A DNA stretch of 64,000 nucleotides from Prosapia bicincta (GCA_036971475.1 JBAIZL010000005.1:168755386-168819385); one strand, 5' to 3'. Positions 13,031 through 24,080 are shown, numbered from the stretch's first letter. Notes: generated from the letters alone by a model not told the origin. Numbers and translations are program-made.

Positions 13031-15326
13031 AACGGCCAAATTTATCGTTGAAAAAATATTGGTAACTATAGAGATTAGACATTTAGGCCAAAGGGCTTAG
13101 ATTTGCAAATATTTTAAATAAGAAAAACAAAAATAGTAAAATAGGACCAAATAAATGAAAATAGGATAAACTAGGACTAAATTTGATAAATCGTAATTGT
13201 TGAAATATGTTTAAAACAAAACTAACCTAAAATTCACAACCTCCACATTGGCTCTAAAAATTTAAGCTGTATTAGGATTGATAAAGTCGCGAGAACCTGG
13301 TTGTTTATAAAATCTTACAACAGGGAGCGCTGCAATCAAGAAGGTCTGATAAAATAAGACAACGAATTAAATAAATTTGGATAAACATAAATAAAGAAAT
13401 GGTTGGAACACAATTTGAAATTCAAATCAAAACGTCGTATCAAATAGAAGGCTCTTACAAAAGTCAAAACAAAGTAATTAAAGAAAATACAAGGAGACAG
13501 CAGTCGAGATTATAAATAACAAACCTTATGCTAGGGCTATCATGGCCCTGATAGGGTAATTTTCGGAACGGGGTTCTCACGGGTAGGACGAACATATTTT
13601 AAAGGAAGCGTGTGTGAAAGCGTTACTTGTATCAAAGCTATCAACAATATGGGGCATGTTTTGTTAAGCTCCAGAAGTTATGAGTCCCAAGATGTGGTAA
13701 AGAACCTCAGAAAGGGCAAGATATGATGCAGAAATGTTAGGATATTTGAGCTTTATACATAAATATCAAAATAAACACCACCTCGACCAGTAAAATGTGT
13801 AAATATAAAACGCCGGAATTAGTGAATTTGAAGAAGACGGCGTTCATTAAACATACTTAAAAACATAGTGAATAACAGTGAAAAAGTTTAGACCAACCAA
13901 AAAGCTGTCTAAAATGATTAACTAAAAAGAACATGATATTTACCAAGGATACTTGATGTGAGGAGGCAGTTCTCATGACAAGGCCTAGAAAGAGGACATC
14001 TGCATAAGGCTATATATAAACAATGTTATTCATTATGTTACACATCGTTCCACATTAATTCAAACTCAAAATTCAATAAAAAGAAATAGCCTAAGAGAAA
14101 TAAACCACACTTAGACTAACTGAATTAAAATTTAACTTTTCATAATAAAGAGTCATCTTTATTCAACCGTTCACATGAAATGGAGAGAAATTACACAATT
14201 GAGTAAAACATTGCCAATAAGGCTTTATTCCTTAAACAATAAATATAAACTCTTTATTAGTTATAACATGGAATTAATTATTATAATTGTATTTAAGTAG
14301 ATGTGTTTCAATATGTATAACCAAATGGTAATATAGAAGTTAACCAAATTTGAGTAAATCTTTGGCAGATTCACATATGTTGGTTTTTATTTAGTTAATA
14401 AATATTAGATGTAATTTAATTTGTTAAGTTGTAATATACCAGATTTTATGATATGTAGGGACGTATTAGGCTTGGGGGTATAATAATATGATAATAGCGA
14501 GTATAAACTAAGGTTTAGGTAAAATGGATAGCAGATAGCCTAGTCTAAATGTAGGGTGAATAATCTATAAATATTATTGTTTAAGGGTGTGATAAAATAA
14601 ATAATAATTAAAATATACATCTTAGATATACATGTCTTCGAAGGTTATGTTCAATACCTTCAATGTTTTTTCTTAAATTGAATAAGTTGATATTTGCAAA
14701 TTCATTGGAAATTCATTGATTTAAGTAATTTTAAACAAGGGTCATAAATTAAAATATAATTTGCTATTTGCAAACAACAGGAAATTGATTGTTTAAAATC
14801 ATTTTAGACAAAAGTTTGGTCTATATGTCTATACTAAATGTTAGTCTATATGTTTGTCCTTGAAATAAAGTAGGGAAATTAACCTAAATTCAATTTTCAT
14901 GTAAGAAGTAATAAAATAAATCCTGTAAAACAATACAAATAAGTAGCCAAATATAGAATGAATAGTAAATAAAAATGGCTATTTTCCAATTACCTTTGGG
15001 TTATGTTTTAAATAAAGTAAGTTTCACTGGGGGTCTAAGTATAATCTTCAAATCAGAAGTGTCTCTCAAAAAATGCATAACCCCAGATTGAAACCTAAGA
15101 GTGCTTATAGGTGGCTAATTGGTTTTTGTTACAAATTCAGGAGTTGGTTCTTCTGAGAGGTTTATTCCTTGTTATCGAAACAGAGTTCGAATTCAAGGGA
15201 TAAATAATTACTTTCTGCGGGCAAGGAGTGTGTTAACATCATAAAGTAAGAGTAGGAAGGAAATGAGTTGGTCAGAGGTATAAAAGTTGTAAAGGGAGTG
15301 AGGTATGTGACATGGTCCGTAGAAAA
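13031..15326. other. AT-rich non-coding DNA beside the satellite
   Basis: No gene is seen. A near-palindrome, CTATCATGGCCCTGATAG, lies at about 13537. Two related 60-bp segments (ATTTGCAAATTCATTGG near 14690 and ATTTGCAAACAACAGG near 14765) look like an old local duplication. The rest is unremarkable. Confidence 0.5.
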
Positions 15327-15412
15327 GTGCCAGAAATCATGGTTCGTTCCTAGTTCTACCTAGTTCCGTCTGCCGCTTCTTATCTTTCGTCCTACAAATG
15401 TGTAATAGAGAT
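15327..15412. repeat. Isolated, diverged fragment of the 165-bp satellite
   Basis: The stretch reads GTGCCAGAAATCATGGTTCG, then TTCCTAGTTCTACCTAGTTC, then CCGCTTCTTATCTTTCGTCC and a remnant of the GGGTGTAACGAG block. It is in the same orientation and order as the main array but has gaps and substitutions throughout. It lies about 2.3 kb beyond the end of the array. Confidence 0.85.
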
Positions 15413-15605
15413 GACTGCTTTAAGACAACGATAAAGAGTTGGTCTATTACATGTACGCGATCCTACACAATCAAGCCACAATATAACCTCTACACTTTGT
15501 ATCAGGGGGTCTTATGTGTCCCAATCCTTACTATATCCAGAACCTTTCCCTTTCTTTCGCAGTCAATGATAGCTATAGCCTACTGGTCGAAAATCAGAAA
15601 TTAAT
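15413..15605 (-). repeat. Dispersed repeat related to 16380-16640
   Basis: The end of this stretch (CCTTTCCCTTTCTTTCGCAG, then ATGATAGCTATAGCCTACTG) is a diverged match to CCTTTCCTACTTTTCGTGAG and ATAATAGCTATAGTGCCTG at 16585-16625. The 16.4 kb copy also holds the reverse complement of the ~170-bp repeat's signature, so both are tentatively assigned to that family. The small open frame here is not considered coding. Confidence 0.45.
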
Positions 15606-16065
15606 ATGTTTGTATTTACAATATTTGTGATTCAAACACTTTACATTTACACATGATTACACTCTTATATGAATCTTTCTATTCATAGTTTGTGCTAGTC
15701 TTACAGTTTTTAGTTAGCCATGTTTTTTTTTAATAATTTGTCAATAATTTCTTAAAAATATGAACCCCATTATTGTATTTCAAATATCATAAACGCAAGC
15801 TTACTGAGAACAACGGCGGCGATAACACGAGTAACAGACGATTTCTCTAGGAATCATTTCTGATTTTCAATTGTAAAAAACAGCAAAATAAGCCCATTTC
15901 CGACATCTGCCTTCGCTACGCCAAGCAAGACCGAAACTATCATTACGCCAAGTTTACGATTTGTATCGACGATCACGTATTGCAAGTGAAAATACTGAAG
16001 TTAGATTTTGTAACAAATGCGGTTTGCTGCAATGCACAGCATTTGTCTGTGGCACACGTACACAC
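15606..16065. other. Non-coding stretch, somewhat higher GC
   Basis: No domain or RNA gene is recognised. The interval 15780-16060 is less AT-rich than its surroundings and leads into the core-promoter-like sequence at 16066. Confidence 0.4.
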
Positions 16066-16103
16066 TATATATAAAACCCCGGGTCTCGTTATGGGAATTC
16101 AGA
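16066..16103 (+). promoter_or_regulatory. Possible core promoter: TATA box and initiator
   Basis: TATATATAAAA at 16066-16076 is followed about 30 bp later by TTCAGAGTT (A at 16101), close to the arthropod initiator TCAGT. GCAGCCATG at 16119-16127 gives a Kozak-like start, but its frame ends after six codons, and no GTAAG-type splice donor follows closely. It may be a broken first exon, a transposon promoter or chance. Confidence 0.3.
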
Positions 16104-16379
16104 GTTAACAGCCGGTTGCAGCCATGAACTGGGTCACACATTAACCCTATCAGCAGTATTCGATGCCAGTCTGATATATTTAAATAGGTGTTTTACTATC
16201 AGAATTAATAAAAATAATATTATATTTTCAGTGAACTCTTCCAAAAATATATCCATACAAGTCTTATCTTAATTAAAAACAACCCCCTGATAGATCCCTC
16301 TCTTTACCCCGATTGTAATGACATTTAAGCCACTTAAGCGATCCAACTCTGTTGGGGGCATATTATTGTCTGCTATTGA

Positions 16380-16640
16380 TAGGATGAGTGCAAAATTTTG
16401 TGTTTTCTCAATCCTATCTCAGTTAATCTGCTCTTCTTTATCCTTACTCTTATAAAGTGTTGGAAACTCTTTATGACTCCTATAGAGAGTGAGTATAGCA
16501 TGAACATGTGTTGACACGATTCCCGCTACATCCTCCATCTTGGGAATTTGTGTTCTAACCTTAGTGCAATACATATTCACAATCCTTTCCTACTTTTCGT
16601 GAGAAATAATAGCTATAGTGCCTGATCATCATTAAGAAAC
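16380..16640 (-). repeat. Copy of the ~170-bp dispersed repeat, reverse orientation
   Basis: ACTCTTTATGACTCCTATAG and AGAGTG near 16468 are the reverse complement of the family signature CTCTCTATCGGAGTCATAAAG seen at 61.4 and 48.6 kb, with a few changes. The remainder aligns with 15413-15605. Confidence 0.5.
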
Positions 16641-16689
16641 AAAAAATTAAATTATTTAAAGTACCAAGAAAGGGTCACATAAATAATTA

Positions 16690-16940
16690 ACGGTTGAGTA
16701 TCGAATCGAATATATTTATTTTAATACTGCAACATTTCTTCATCTAGTTCGTTACCCTTATTAAGCTTGTTGTGCAGTAAATAAATGTCCTTACATTTAA
16801 CGTGAATTTTTAAGATCTGGGTGATGTAGGACCTTTTTTATAGCACAAAGGACACCGAACTAGTCGCCGAAACGTTGCACTAATTAAATAAATATAATTA
16901 ACACTACATTCAATCGGTTTATCCTATATTTCGAATACTC
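16690..16940. repeat. Head-to-head inverted pair of PLE-type terminal modules
   Basis: On the minus strand the left arm reads CGAACTAGATGAAGAAATG then TTGCAGTATTAAAATAAATA. On the plus strand the right arm (from about 16857) reads CGAACTAGTCGCCGAAACG then TTGCACTAATTAAATAAATA. Both point outward. The GAAACG-TTGCA-AAATAAATA pattern recurs at 44.5, 44.7 and 57.6 kb. No coding sequence remains. Confidence 0.6.
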
Positions 16941-17067
16941 AAATAAACATTAGTTGGAGGACAGGAACAAATAATAAAAGTAAGTTTTAAAAGCAAAAGT
17001 GCAAAATATCTTTATAATGCCAACTGTCTATTACAATTAGAAATTACAAACAATATCCATACATATG

Positions 17068-17070
<3 letters not shown>

Positions 17071-17119
<49 letters not shown>
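17071..17119. repeat. (TA)n microsatellite
   Basis: An almost pure TA run, once interrupted by TG, at the outer (3') end of the left PLE copy. Confidence 0.95.
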
Positions 17120-17593
17120 ATAAATTAACATTTCAAAAACAAGAATACTTTTACTGCATATATTATTCACAGCTTTTCGCCGATAAAACAGTACCAGCAT
17201 CTTCAGGAAAATAATTATCTAACAAAATAATTTTACAAAATTAAATCATATGTTTATAAGTATTGAACTTTATGTAATTTTTTCTATAACATCAATAACT
17301 TTATAAATAGTTTGGTGCCTTGATCTCACTTAAAATTATTCATCAGTTAATTTGTCTTTAACTTTATGCTTATAAATTTCCAATGTTTCACACATATAAA
17401 TCTTTAATCCTTTATTTAATTCTTTTATTAATTTCATATTTTGTATTTTAGGAAAATCGTGTTCATTATTAATGCAATGAGTAGCTAAATTTGATTTGTA
17501 TATGTTTGGTTTGATATAAGCGTTTAAATGTTCTTTGTATCTTTCTTTTAATTTCTTTTTTGTCTGTCCTACATATAATTTATTACAAGACAT
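17115..17593 (-). pseudogene. 5'-truncated Penelope-like element: GIY-YIG endonuclease remnant and 3' region, left arm
   Basis: The open stretch 17593-17336 encodes 85 residues beginning MSCNKLYVGQTKKKLKERYK, with later SNLATHCINNEHDF and CETLEIYKHKVKDKL. This is the C-terminal GIY-YIG nuclease of PLEs: the LYVGQT second tyrosine block, the catalytic-type arginine in KERY and the H...NHxI region are visible. The upstream GIY half, linker and reverse transcriptase are missing. The frame stops after LTDE, while the sister copy continues with DEQIHVRSRHQTIYKV. Downstream lies the terminal motif CCTGAAGATGCTGGTACTG near 17206-17188. It pairs with 17687-18165 as an inverted repeat about 93 bp apart. 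Not functional by itself. Confidence 0.85.
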
Positions 17594-17686
17594 TTTATAT
17601 TATATACTCCATTCCTTTCGTGCATATTATTTTGATTATTGTTATTGTTTATTAAATTTTAATTTTATTATGAGTTTATTACCAAG

Positions 17687-18165
17687 CTTGTAATAAATTA
17701 TATATAGGACAGACAAAAAAGAAATTAACAGAAAGATACAAAGAACATTTAAACGCTTATATCAAACCAAATATATACAAATCAAATTTAGCTAATCATT
17801 GCATTAATAATGAACACGAGTTTCCTAAAATAGAAAATGTTAAAGTAATAAAATAATTAAATAAAGGATTAAAGATGAATATATGTGAAACATTGGAAAT
17901 TTATAAGCATAAAGTTAAAGACAAATTATATGATGAACAAATTCATGTGAGATCAAGGCACCAAACTATTTATAAAGTCATTGATGTTACAGAAAAAAAT
18001 ACATAAAGTGCAATACTTATAAACATATGAATTAATTTTGTAAAATTATTTTGTTAGATAATTATTTTCCTGAAGATGCTGGTACTGTTTTATCGGAAAA
18101 TAGCTTTGAATAATATATGCATTAAAAGTATTGTTGTTTTTGAAAAGTTTTAAATTTATTAACTA
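17687..18165 (+). pseudogene. 5'-truncated Penelope-like element: GIY-YIG remnant, right arm
   Basis: This is the plus-strand sister of 17115-17593, with high identity along about 480 bp. It reads NKLYIGQTKKKLTERYKEHL, SNLANHCINNEHEF and CETLEIYKHKVKDKL. An in-frame TAA follows ENVKVIK, and the frame then resumes and continues through IYKVIDVTEKNT before a stop. The terminal CTGAAGATGCTGGTACTG motif recurs near 18072. Homology begins abruptly at CTTGTAATAAATTATAT, so both arms are truncated at nearly the same internal point. Not coding now. Confidence 0.85.
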
Positions 18166-18194
18166 TATTAAAAGAAAACATATCACCATATTTA

Positions 18195-18405
18195 ATATAT
18201 ATATATAAAATTTTTCTTGTTAAATATATATACAATAATGTATATATATATATCTCGCCAAGAAGAATATTTTATGAAACAATCGAAGCTTTTAATCAGT
18301 TATAAATCCTCAGTAAGTTGTATTATGTACGACCCTCTTGAATATATCAATCCACTATATTTCCTCATGTATATGTATATGATTTGTATATGACGTTTTT
18401 CTTCG

Positions 18406-18464
<59 letters not shown>

Positions 18465-18879
18465 TATGAAATTTTTCTTGTTAAATATTTATTCATTAAT
18501 GTATATATATCTCGCCAAGAAGAATATTTTATGAAACAATCGAAGCTTTTAATCAGTTATAAATCCTCAGTAAGTTGTATTATGTACGACCCTCTTGATT
18601 ATATCAATCCACTATATTTCCTCATGTATATGTATATGATTTGTATATGACGTTTTTCTTCGTATATATATATATATATAGATATGAAATTTTTCTTGTT
18701 AAATATTTATTCATTAATGTATATATATCTCGCCAAGAAGAATATTTTATGAAACAATCGAAGCTTTTAATCAGTTATAAATCCTCAGTAAGTTGTATTA
18801 TGTACGACCCTCTTGATTATATCAATCCACTATATTTCCTCATGTATATGTATATGATTTGTATATGACGTTTTTCTTC

Positions 18880-18952
<73 letters not shown>

Positions 18953-19118
18953 TAGATAGATATGAAATATTTCTTGTTAAATATTTATTCAATAATGTAT
19001 ATATATCTCGCCAAGAAGAATATTTTATAAATCCTCAGTAAGTTGTATTATGTACGACCCTCTTGATTATATCAATCCACTATATTTCCTCATGTATATG
19101 TATATGACGTTTTTCTTC

Positions 19119-19172
<54 letters not shown>
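18195..19172. repeat. Four tandem units, each separated by an expanding (TA)n tract
   Basis: A unit of roughly 190 bp (TCTTGTTAAATATTTATTC, then TCTCGCCAAGAAGAATATTT, CGAAGCTTTTAATCAGTT, TGTATTATGTACGACCCTC, TGACGTTTTTCTTCGT) occurs at about 18210, 18470, 18690 and 18970. TA runs lie at 18408-18462, 18662-18681, 18881-18952 and 19119-19172. The last unit has lost the GAAACAATCGAAGC segment. Open frames of 88 and 75 residues repeat because the units repeat and are not taken as genes. Confidence 0.93.
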
Positions 19173-19175
<3 letters not shown>

Positions 19176-20250
19176 TGTGTGTGTCTTACTAAAATTAGAT
19201 ACTTTTAATAATAAGTAAATGATGTACTTAAATAACTATTAAATGCATATCCCAAGCTTAACATAAGCAAATAAAAGCTAGAAAAACACGCTATTAAAAA
19301 TAAGCAACCCTTCCCAACACATGATATACATACAAGAAATAAGAAAATCATTTAAATTGTCTATAAATAATTTGTTTTTCATTTTGTAATTTTATGAATA
19401 TCCATGTGCAAATATAATAGCCTATTAATTCATGTACAAACATGAATAAAAAAGTTACATAAATAATAAAAGATGGTTCCAATAGATCCTTAAAACAAAT
19501 CTCTCTACCAAGTACAAAACTAAATAGAAACTTCGCAAAAAATTCAAATATCAACCACCGTCAATCTGACAATGCAATGACAGAAAATTATGCTGTGAAA
19601 TCGATCAGCTGAGGCAAAAAAACTGTTGCAGAAATGAAGTAAAGTAGCTTTTTATTAATAATTCTTGACAAATATTTGGATTAGAAATCTTTTACAAAAT
19701 CTTTAAATATATAAATGTTGATGTTTGCTATAAATGTGTTATTAAATAAAATACATTCGTAAAATATTTTACTATGATCATACAAGGCGAAAGGAGGAAG
19801 TTGAAGAAAAACGTCTATAAAGGTAAAAGTTAAAGAGTTACTTAAATAAAGTATTTGAGATTGTGACTTGGCTGTCTCGATAACCGTAACTCTCTTAATA
19901 AAATGAAGCCATAGTAGAATTCCCGTTATAAATTGAGAAGTCATTGAAATCCTGTGGTTTCACAGAAATTATAGAAAGTTGTAAAAAACGTTTCAAAAAC
20001 AGAGTTTTTCTAAAACTACTCAATAGTAAAACCTTTGCTGGAAAAAGCATTAAAAAATTAGTTATAGATTAAATAAAGTATTAGATGATCACATAAATGC
20101 GAAGCGAAAAGTTTCTGAAGTGTATAAAAGAATTTATATAAATAATGAATAATAACAAATATAAATAGGTCTGTTTTCGTTATAAAGTAAATATTATATT
20201 TTCGTTTGTTAGACAAAAGCACGTTTGGAATTAGTACAAGCTTCCTGTTA
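19173..20250. other. AT-rich DNA, no gene recognised
   Basis: Two minus-strand open frames (19348-19554 and 19681-19944) have no recognisable domain and strongly AT-biased composition. No tRNA or transposon hallmark is visible. Confidence 0.4.
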
Positions 20251-20251
20251 A

Positions 20252-20350
20252 AGCATCAGGATAGAATTATGTTTTTATAAATACACACAATTCAATAATA
20301 AACTCAATTATATACAACAAAAAACGTGCAAAAACAGAATAATTGTTTAA
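20252..20350 (+). repeat. ~100-bp direct repeat, left copy, flanking a LINE 3' fragment
   Basis: GCATCAGGATAGAATTATG, TTTTTATAAAT and AAAAAACGTGCAAAAA recur in order at 20573-20676. The pair brackets the LINE fragment 20351-20572. Confidence 0.75.
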
Positions 20351-20572
20351 ACAAATTGGTCATCACAGGGAAAGAGAAGGAGAGAAAGGTGTAGAAGAAG
20401 CTAGAAGGGGATACCGATAGAGGAATAAAGTTGTAGGAGATACCCGGCAACCTATGGGAAGATCCTTGCGATGACAAGGTAATTGATGAGATTTGGAAGT
20501 CGGAAGGCGACATAGAAAGTTGTAAGCTGATTCATTATTGTATACTTTTATTGCATCAACAAAAGTCTTATC
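20351..20572 (+). pseudogene. LINE 3'-end fragment, second copy of the 22.2 kb element
   Basis: GGTGTAGAAGAAGCTAGA, GGGGATACCGATAGAGGAAT, CCTATGGGAAGATCCTTGCG and GGCGACATAGAA match the final ~190 bp of the element at 22190-22740 with small gaps. Only the very end of the C-terminal coding region and the 3' tail remain. It is flanked by ~100-bp direct repeats. Confidence 0.75.
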
Positions 20573-20676
20573 CAAGCTTCAGGACAGAATTATGTTTTTA
20601 TAAATCAATTCAATGTAATAACAAAGTAAATTACATACGTCAAAAAACGTGCAAAAAATAAAAAATAATTGTTCAT
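20573..20676 (+). repeat. ~100-bp direct repeat, right copy
   Basis: It reads GCTTCAGGACAGAATTATG, TTTTTATAAATCAATTCAAT and CAAAAAACGTGCAAAAAATA, matching 20252-20350 with about ten to fifteen differences. Confidence 0.75.
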
Positions 20677-20779
20677 AAAAATTAACTTTTTGTTTGTAAT
20701 TTTCTTTTTTTGTATTCATTTTCTATATTTTACAGCAAATCAGATAGTAATATCGTCTACAATGGATAATAAAGAATTG

Positions 20780-21190
20780 TAAATATATGGAGGTTTAAGG
20801 TAGGGTTATAAAACCAGTTGGTGGAGGATGTATAGGGAGGGGGGGGAGTAAACTCATCACGTGTGCAGGAACTTGTACCAAAAGTTGATCACTCTCTATC
20901 AGGGTCATAACGTGCTGCCTACTGCAAGAGCACGCTTGATAATCTACCGTGGACAAAAGAAGTGTTTAAAAGCTATCCAGTCAGACTTCTTACACATATA
21001 AATAACGGAGCAGTCATACCCTTTAATAATGTTTACATAAGATCATAGAGTTACACTTATTCTCTATCGGAGAAGTAGATAGTTACTAATCCATCCTCTT
21101 GTAAGAAAAAGGATAAGAAACGGTAGTTTTAGAATTAAGCCTAAGGGAAGGACACAATTATCCTGGGAATAGGAGAATATTTGGTATGAC
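20780..21190 (+). repeat. Diverged units of the ~170-bp dispersed repeat
   Basis: CACTCTCTATCAGGGTCATA near 20890 and TTCTCTATCGGAGAAGTAGA near 21060 carry the signature, about 170 bp apart. TTAAGCCTAAGGGAAGGACA and CCTGGGAATAGGAGAA near 21135-21176 match the family's latter half. A G-run (GGGAGGGGGGGGAG) is at about 20836. Confidence 0.6.
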
Positions 21191-22185
21191 CCGAAGTTGT
21201 CCTGCTACCTACAGGGGTGCAGATAAGAGTCCACCCGCTATTCGGTTCATACTTTCTACATTAGGGAAGAGTAATAACATTAGGAAAGAGTCTACATTAG
21301 GAAAGAATATCTTTTCTACAGTCAGTGTTATAGAAGACAAACGGTGCAGTAACCACGCGAGTTATCATCTGACTTCCCCTCTGACTGATCGACTATCAGG
21401 AAAGGAGACTGCGCTTTGGTTACACACTAACCTATATGTTGCTCTCATGCGCATGTGATCTTTAAATTCAAGGATCACTTTGCATTTGTAATATTTGTAT
21501 TGCACTGTTAGTATAAGCAATCAAAGTTGTTGCACGATATATATCGACGTTTTACCTGAGAGGGCTTCTTTCTCGTCAAACTGTTTCCATCACGCGACAT
21601 ATGCAGTTTTGTTTCATTTCAATGTTATCATTGGACAGAGATTTTTATCTTGTAACTTTGAGGATCATGTTCACTCTGTAGAAATATTAAAACTCATCCT
21701 CAAGCCTTAACACAGGTGGCTCGAGAGGGCTGCTTAAGATGAGGGTTGGGCGTGTTTCTGCCCAGAGGGTTGCGCCCAGACTCGGGATAAAAAATGTAGA
21801 CACCAAAAAACACTTATAATGACGATTTCTGACAATATCTTTATCATGCATACCTATTATATTTAGGTAAATATATTTTTTTATTGCGGAAGAGTAAAAT
21901 CCTGCCTAAGCAATAACAAAAAGTATGTACCTTCAGCAAACTACCCTTCTACTAAATTTCTATAAAAGTTTTATAAATTTATAAGAAAATTATCAACATA
22001 AATATATATGTTTAAAATTTACCTATTTAAAAGTATTTAATTTGTTGCACTCTTTAACTATATTGCACTGTAGTATTTTATTTATAGTAAGATTTCATGA
22101 AACACATAAATATAAGTGTTCAGGAGATGGTAAAAAATATTAACAAAAATAATATTAGCAAAGTAAATTGAGAAATATCCTCTTA
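21191..22185. other. No recognised gene
   Basis: Open frames at 21186-21458 and 21495-21710 encode no known domain. The first contains a small internal repeat (TCTACATTAGGAAAGA). The segment 21715-21790 is GC-richer without an identifiable feature. Confidence 0.4.
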
Positions 22186-22189
22186 TAAA

Positions 22190-22740
22190 GCTATAACAGA
22201 GAGAAACGTTCTAGAAAGAAGAGCAGTAGCGACGATGAATGGAATACTCTGGGATCAGACGAGAGTATCTCGAAGGAGCATAGGAAAAATATTTACAATC
22301 TCAAAGTGCTGAGTATCTTATACTACGACAGTGAATCCTGAGAATTGAAGGATAAGTCGGAAAAGAGGCTAACGGAATTAGAGATGGTATTTCGAGGAGG
22401 GGAGCAGAGAGGTCAAGAAGAGAATAGAGAAATAATTGGTGTGAAGCGCAGCGTAATGAATGACATAACTGTAAAGCATTTCATATGGAGTGGCCATATC
22501 CAACAAATGGCGAATGATAAACTGCCGAAAGAAATCTTAAATTTTTCCATCATAGGGAAAAGGAAGGAGAGGAAGGTGTAGAAGAAGCTAGAGGGGGGAT
22601 ACCGATAGAGGAATAAAGTTGTGAAAGACACCCGGTAACCTATGGGAAGACCCTTGCGATGACAAGACCTATGACAAGCGATGAGATTTGGGAAGGCGAC
22701 ATAGAACTATGTAAGCTGTAATTTTATTGCATTAAGAACA
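22190..22740 (+). pseudogene. LINE reverse-transcriptase C-terminus and 3' end
   Basis: Conceptual translation gives RRAVATMNGILWDQTRVS, then (shifted) LTELEMVFRG, EIIGVKRSVMNDITVKHF, WSGHIQQMANDKLPKEIL and GKRKERKV, ending near RSDEIWEGDIE. This is the known tail of RTE/CR1-like LINE proteins, where a GHIxRMxxxxLPK segment precedes a basic GKRxRGRP stretch and a short WR-type end. Stops and shifts occur between the blocks. The 78-residue open frame at 22345-22581 is part of this relic. A shorter copy lies at 20351-20572. Confidence 0.75.
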
Positions 22741-23400
22741 TAAGTATAAAAGTAAATAATTATCTACTCCTATATAATACAATTTTATAAACCCATTATT
22801 AATTCTAAAAGTATAAAAATGGCGATAACGTTACCTACATTGTTCTACATATAATATTACTATTGTTCACTGGCATTTCGAGCGCTATATACCACACCGT
22901 CTCCGGCTGTTCATTAGCCACACACTTTTAATCACCATTCGCACTTGCAAATAATTCATGTTTATGATTTACTGTTTTGTGAATGAATACAAATCTAGGA
23001 CAGACATTTTGAACTGCTGCCAAACAGATGTCCTCTTGCATCTTAGTTTGTTGGGCACAGCTGCGCGTCGTGGCGTCCGGCCAAAATAGAAAAAAAACAT
23101 GTTTGTCGAGATACGATATTCATGACCAAAAACAAATCGTATTTTCATTTTTTTAACGTTTATCCACTGCTAATTTGTTATTTTCTATTTCTGGTTGTAC
23201 TAATTGTAAATATAAATATATTTCACAGGAAAGATTTTCAATCTGTGACAACTAGTCATGATAGAGCGTGTTTGAAAATAACTTTAATTATATTATGTGT
23301 TTGAATTTTTATGACTGAAAATGTATATAAGCTTGAAGGTAGAACAAGTAAAACAAAATTGTGTTTGTAAACAAAAACATAAAAATATATGTTTGTTTAT
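22741..23400. other. No recognised gene
   Basis: A locally GC-richer segment (22860-23090) is present. The 60-residue frame at 23122-23304 is hydrophobic and AT-driven with no recognised family. Confidence 0.4.
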
Positions 23401-23412
23401 ACACACATATAT

Positions 23413-23544
<132 letters not shown>

Positions 23545-23599
23545 TTATTTTAAACTGTATGTTTACAGTATAAAAAAGAATATAAATTTTCTTAATTTA

Positions 23600-24080
23600 T
23601 GATGATCCGTTAAACGATTGCCCATTATAGCGACCTTCGCAGACGACACGGCTATCTTTCCTCTATCTAAAGCAAAGAGGAAAACTGTCCTCATAATAAA
23701 TGGCCATTTTGTCCCTTTAGAGCAAAGATTTGAAATACCTAAGGTCTAACGCTGGTAGCTAAACTGAACTGGATATCCCACGTGAAATCAGATACTTGGG
23801 GCGGCATTTCGATTAGAGATCGTGTAATAAGTTGATGGTGTACAAGCAAGTGCACTAGCCGTTATGGACATACGGGTTGCCATTTCGGGGATGCACCAAG
23901 AGCAACAATCTGCAAGTTATCGAGGACTTCCAAATTAAAATGTTACGAGCCATTGTAAGGGGGCCTTAGTACATTCGCAACTCCGCCATACCAGAGACCG
24001 TAAGACGAAGATCGTGAGAGAGGAGCTCGCCTCCGCAGCAGTGAATCACTTCAAACGGTTCCAGCAACACATGAACGGCT
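23600..24080 (+). pseudogene. Jockey-like LINE reverse-transcriptase relic
   Basis: Translated blocks in order: IIATFADDTAIFPLSKAK (RT catalytic FADD near 23632-23643), LKYLRSN-like 'YLG' block, KLNWISHVKSDT, MVYKQVH*PLWTYGL, then GCTKSNNLQVIEDFQ and KMLRAIVRGP*YIRN. These match the palm end and thumb of Jockey-superfamily ORF2, including the hallmark PxWTYGxxxxG and SN...Q...LR.I...P.Y.RN strings. Frameshifts and at least three stops show that it is dead. It begins directly after the (TG)n tract. Confidence 0.85.

Noticed and set aside
13537..13554. CTATCA/TGATAG near-palindrome as an operator
   Set aside because: Short and isolated in non-coding eukaryotic DNA; such palindromes are expected by chance.
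18384..18868. Duplicate open frames ending in MYMYMICI
   Set aside because: They arise from the tandem unit plus in-frame (TA)n. The first and fourth units lack an equivalent frame.
20252..20676. LTR retrotransposon with ~100-bp LTRs
   Set aside because: The direct repeats enclose only a LINE 3' fragment. There is no primer-binding site, polypurine tract or TG...CA ends.
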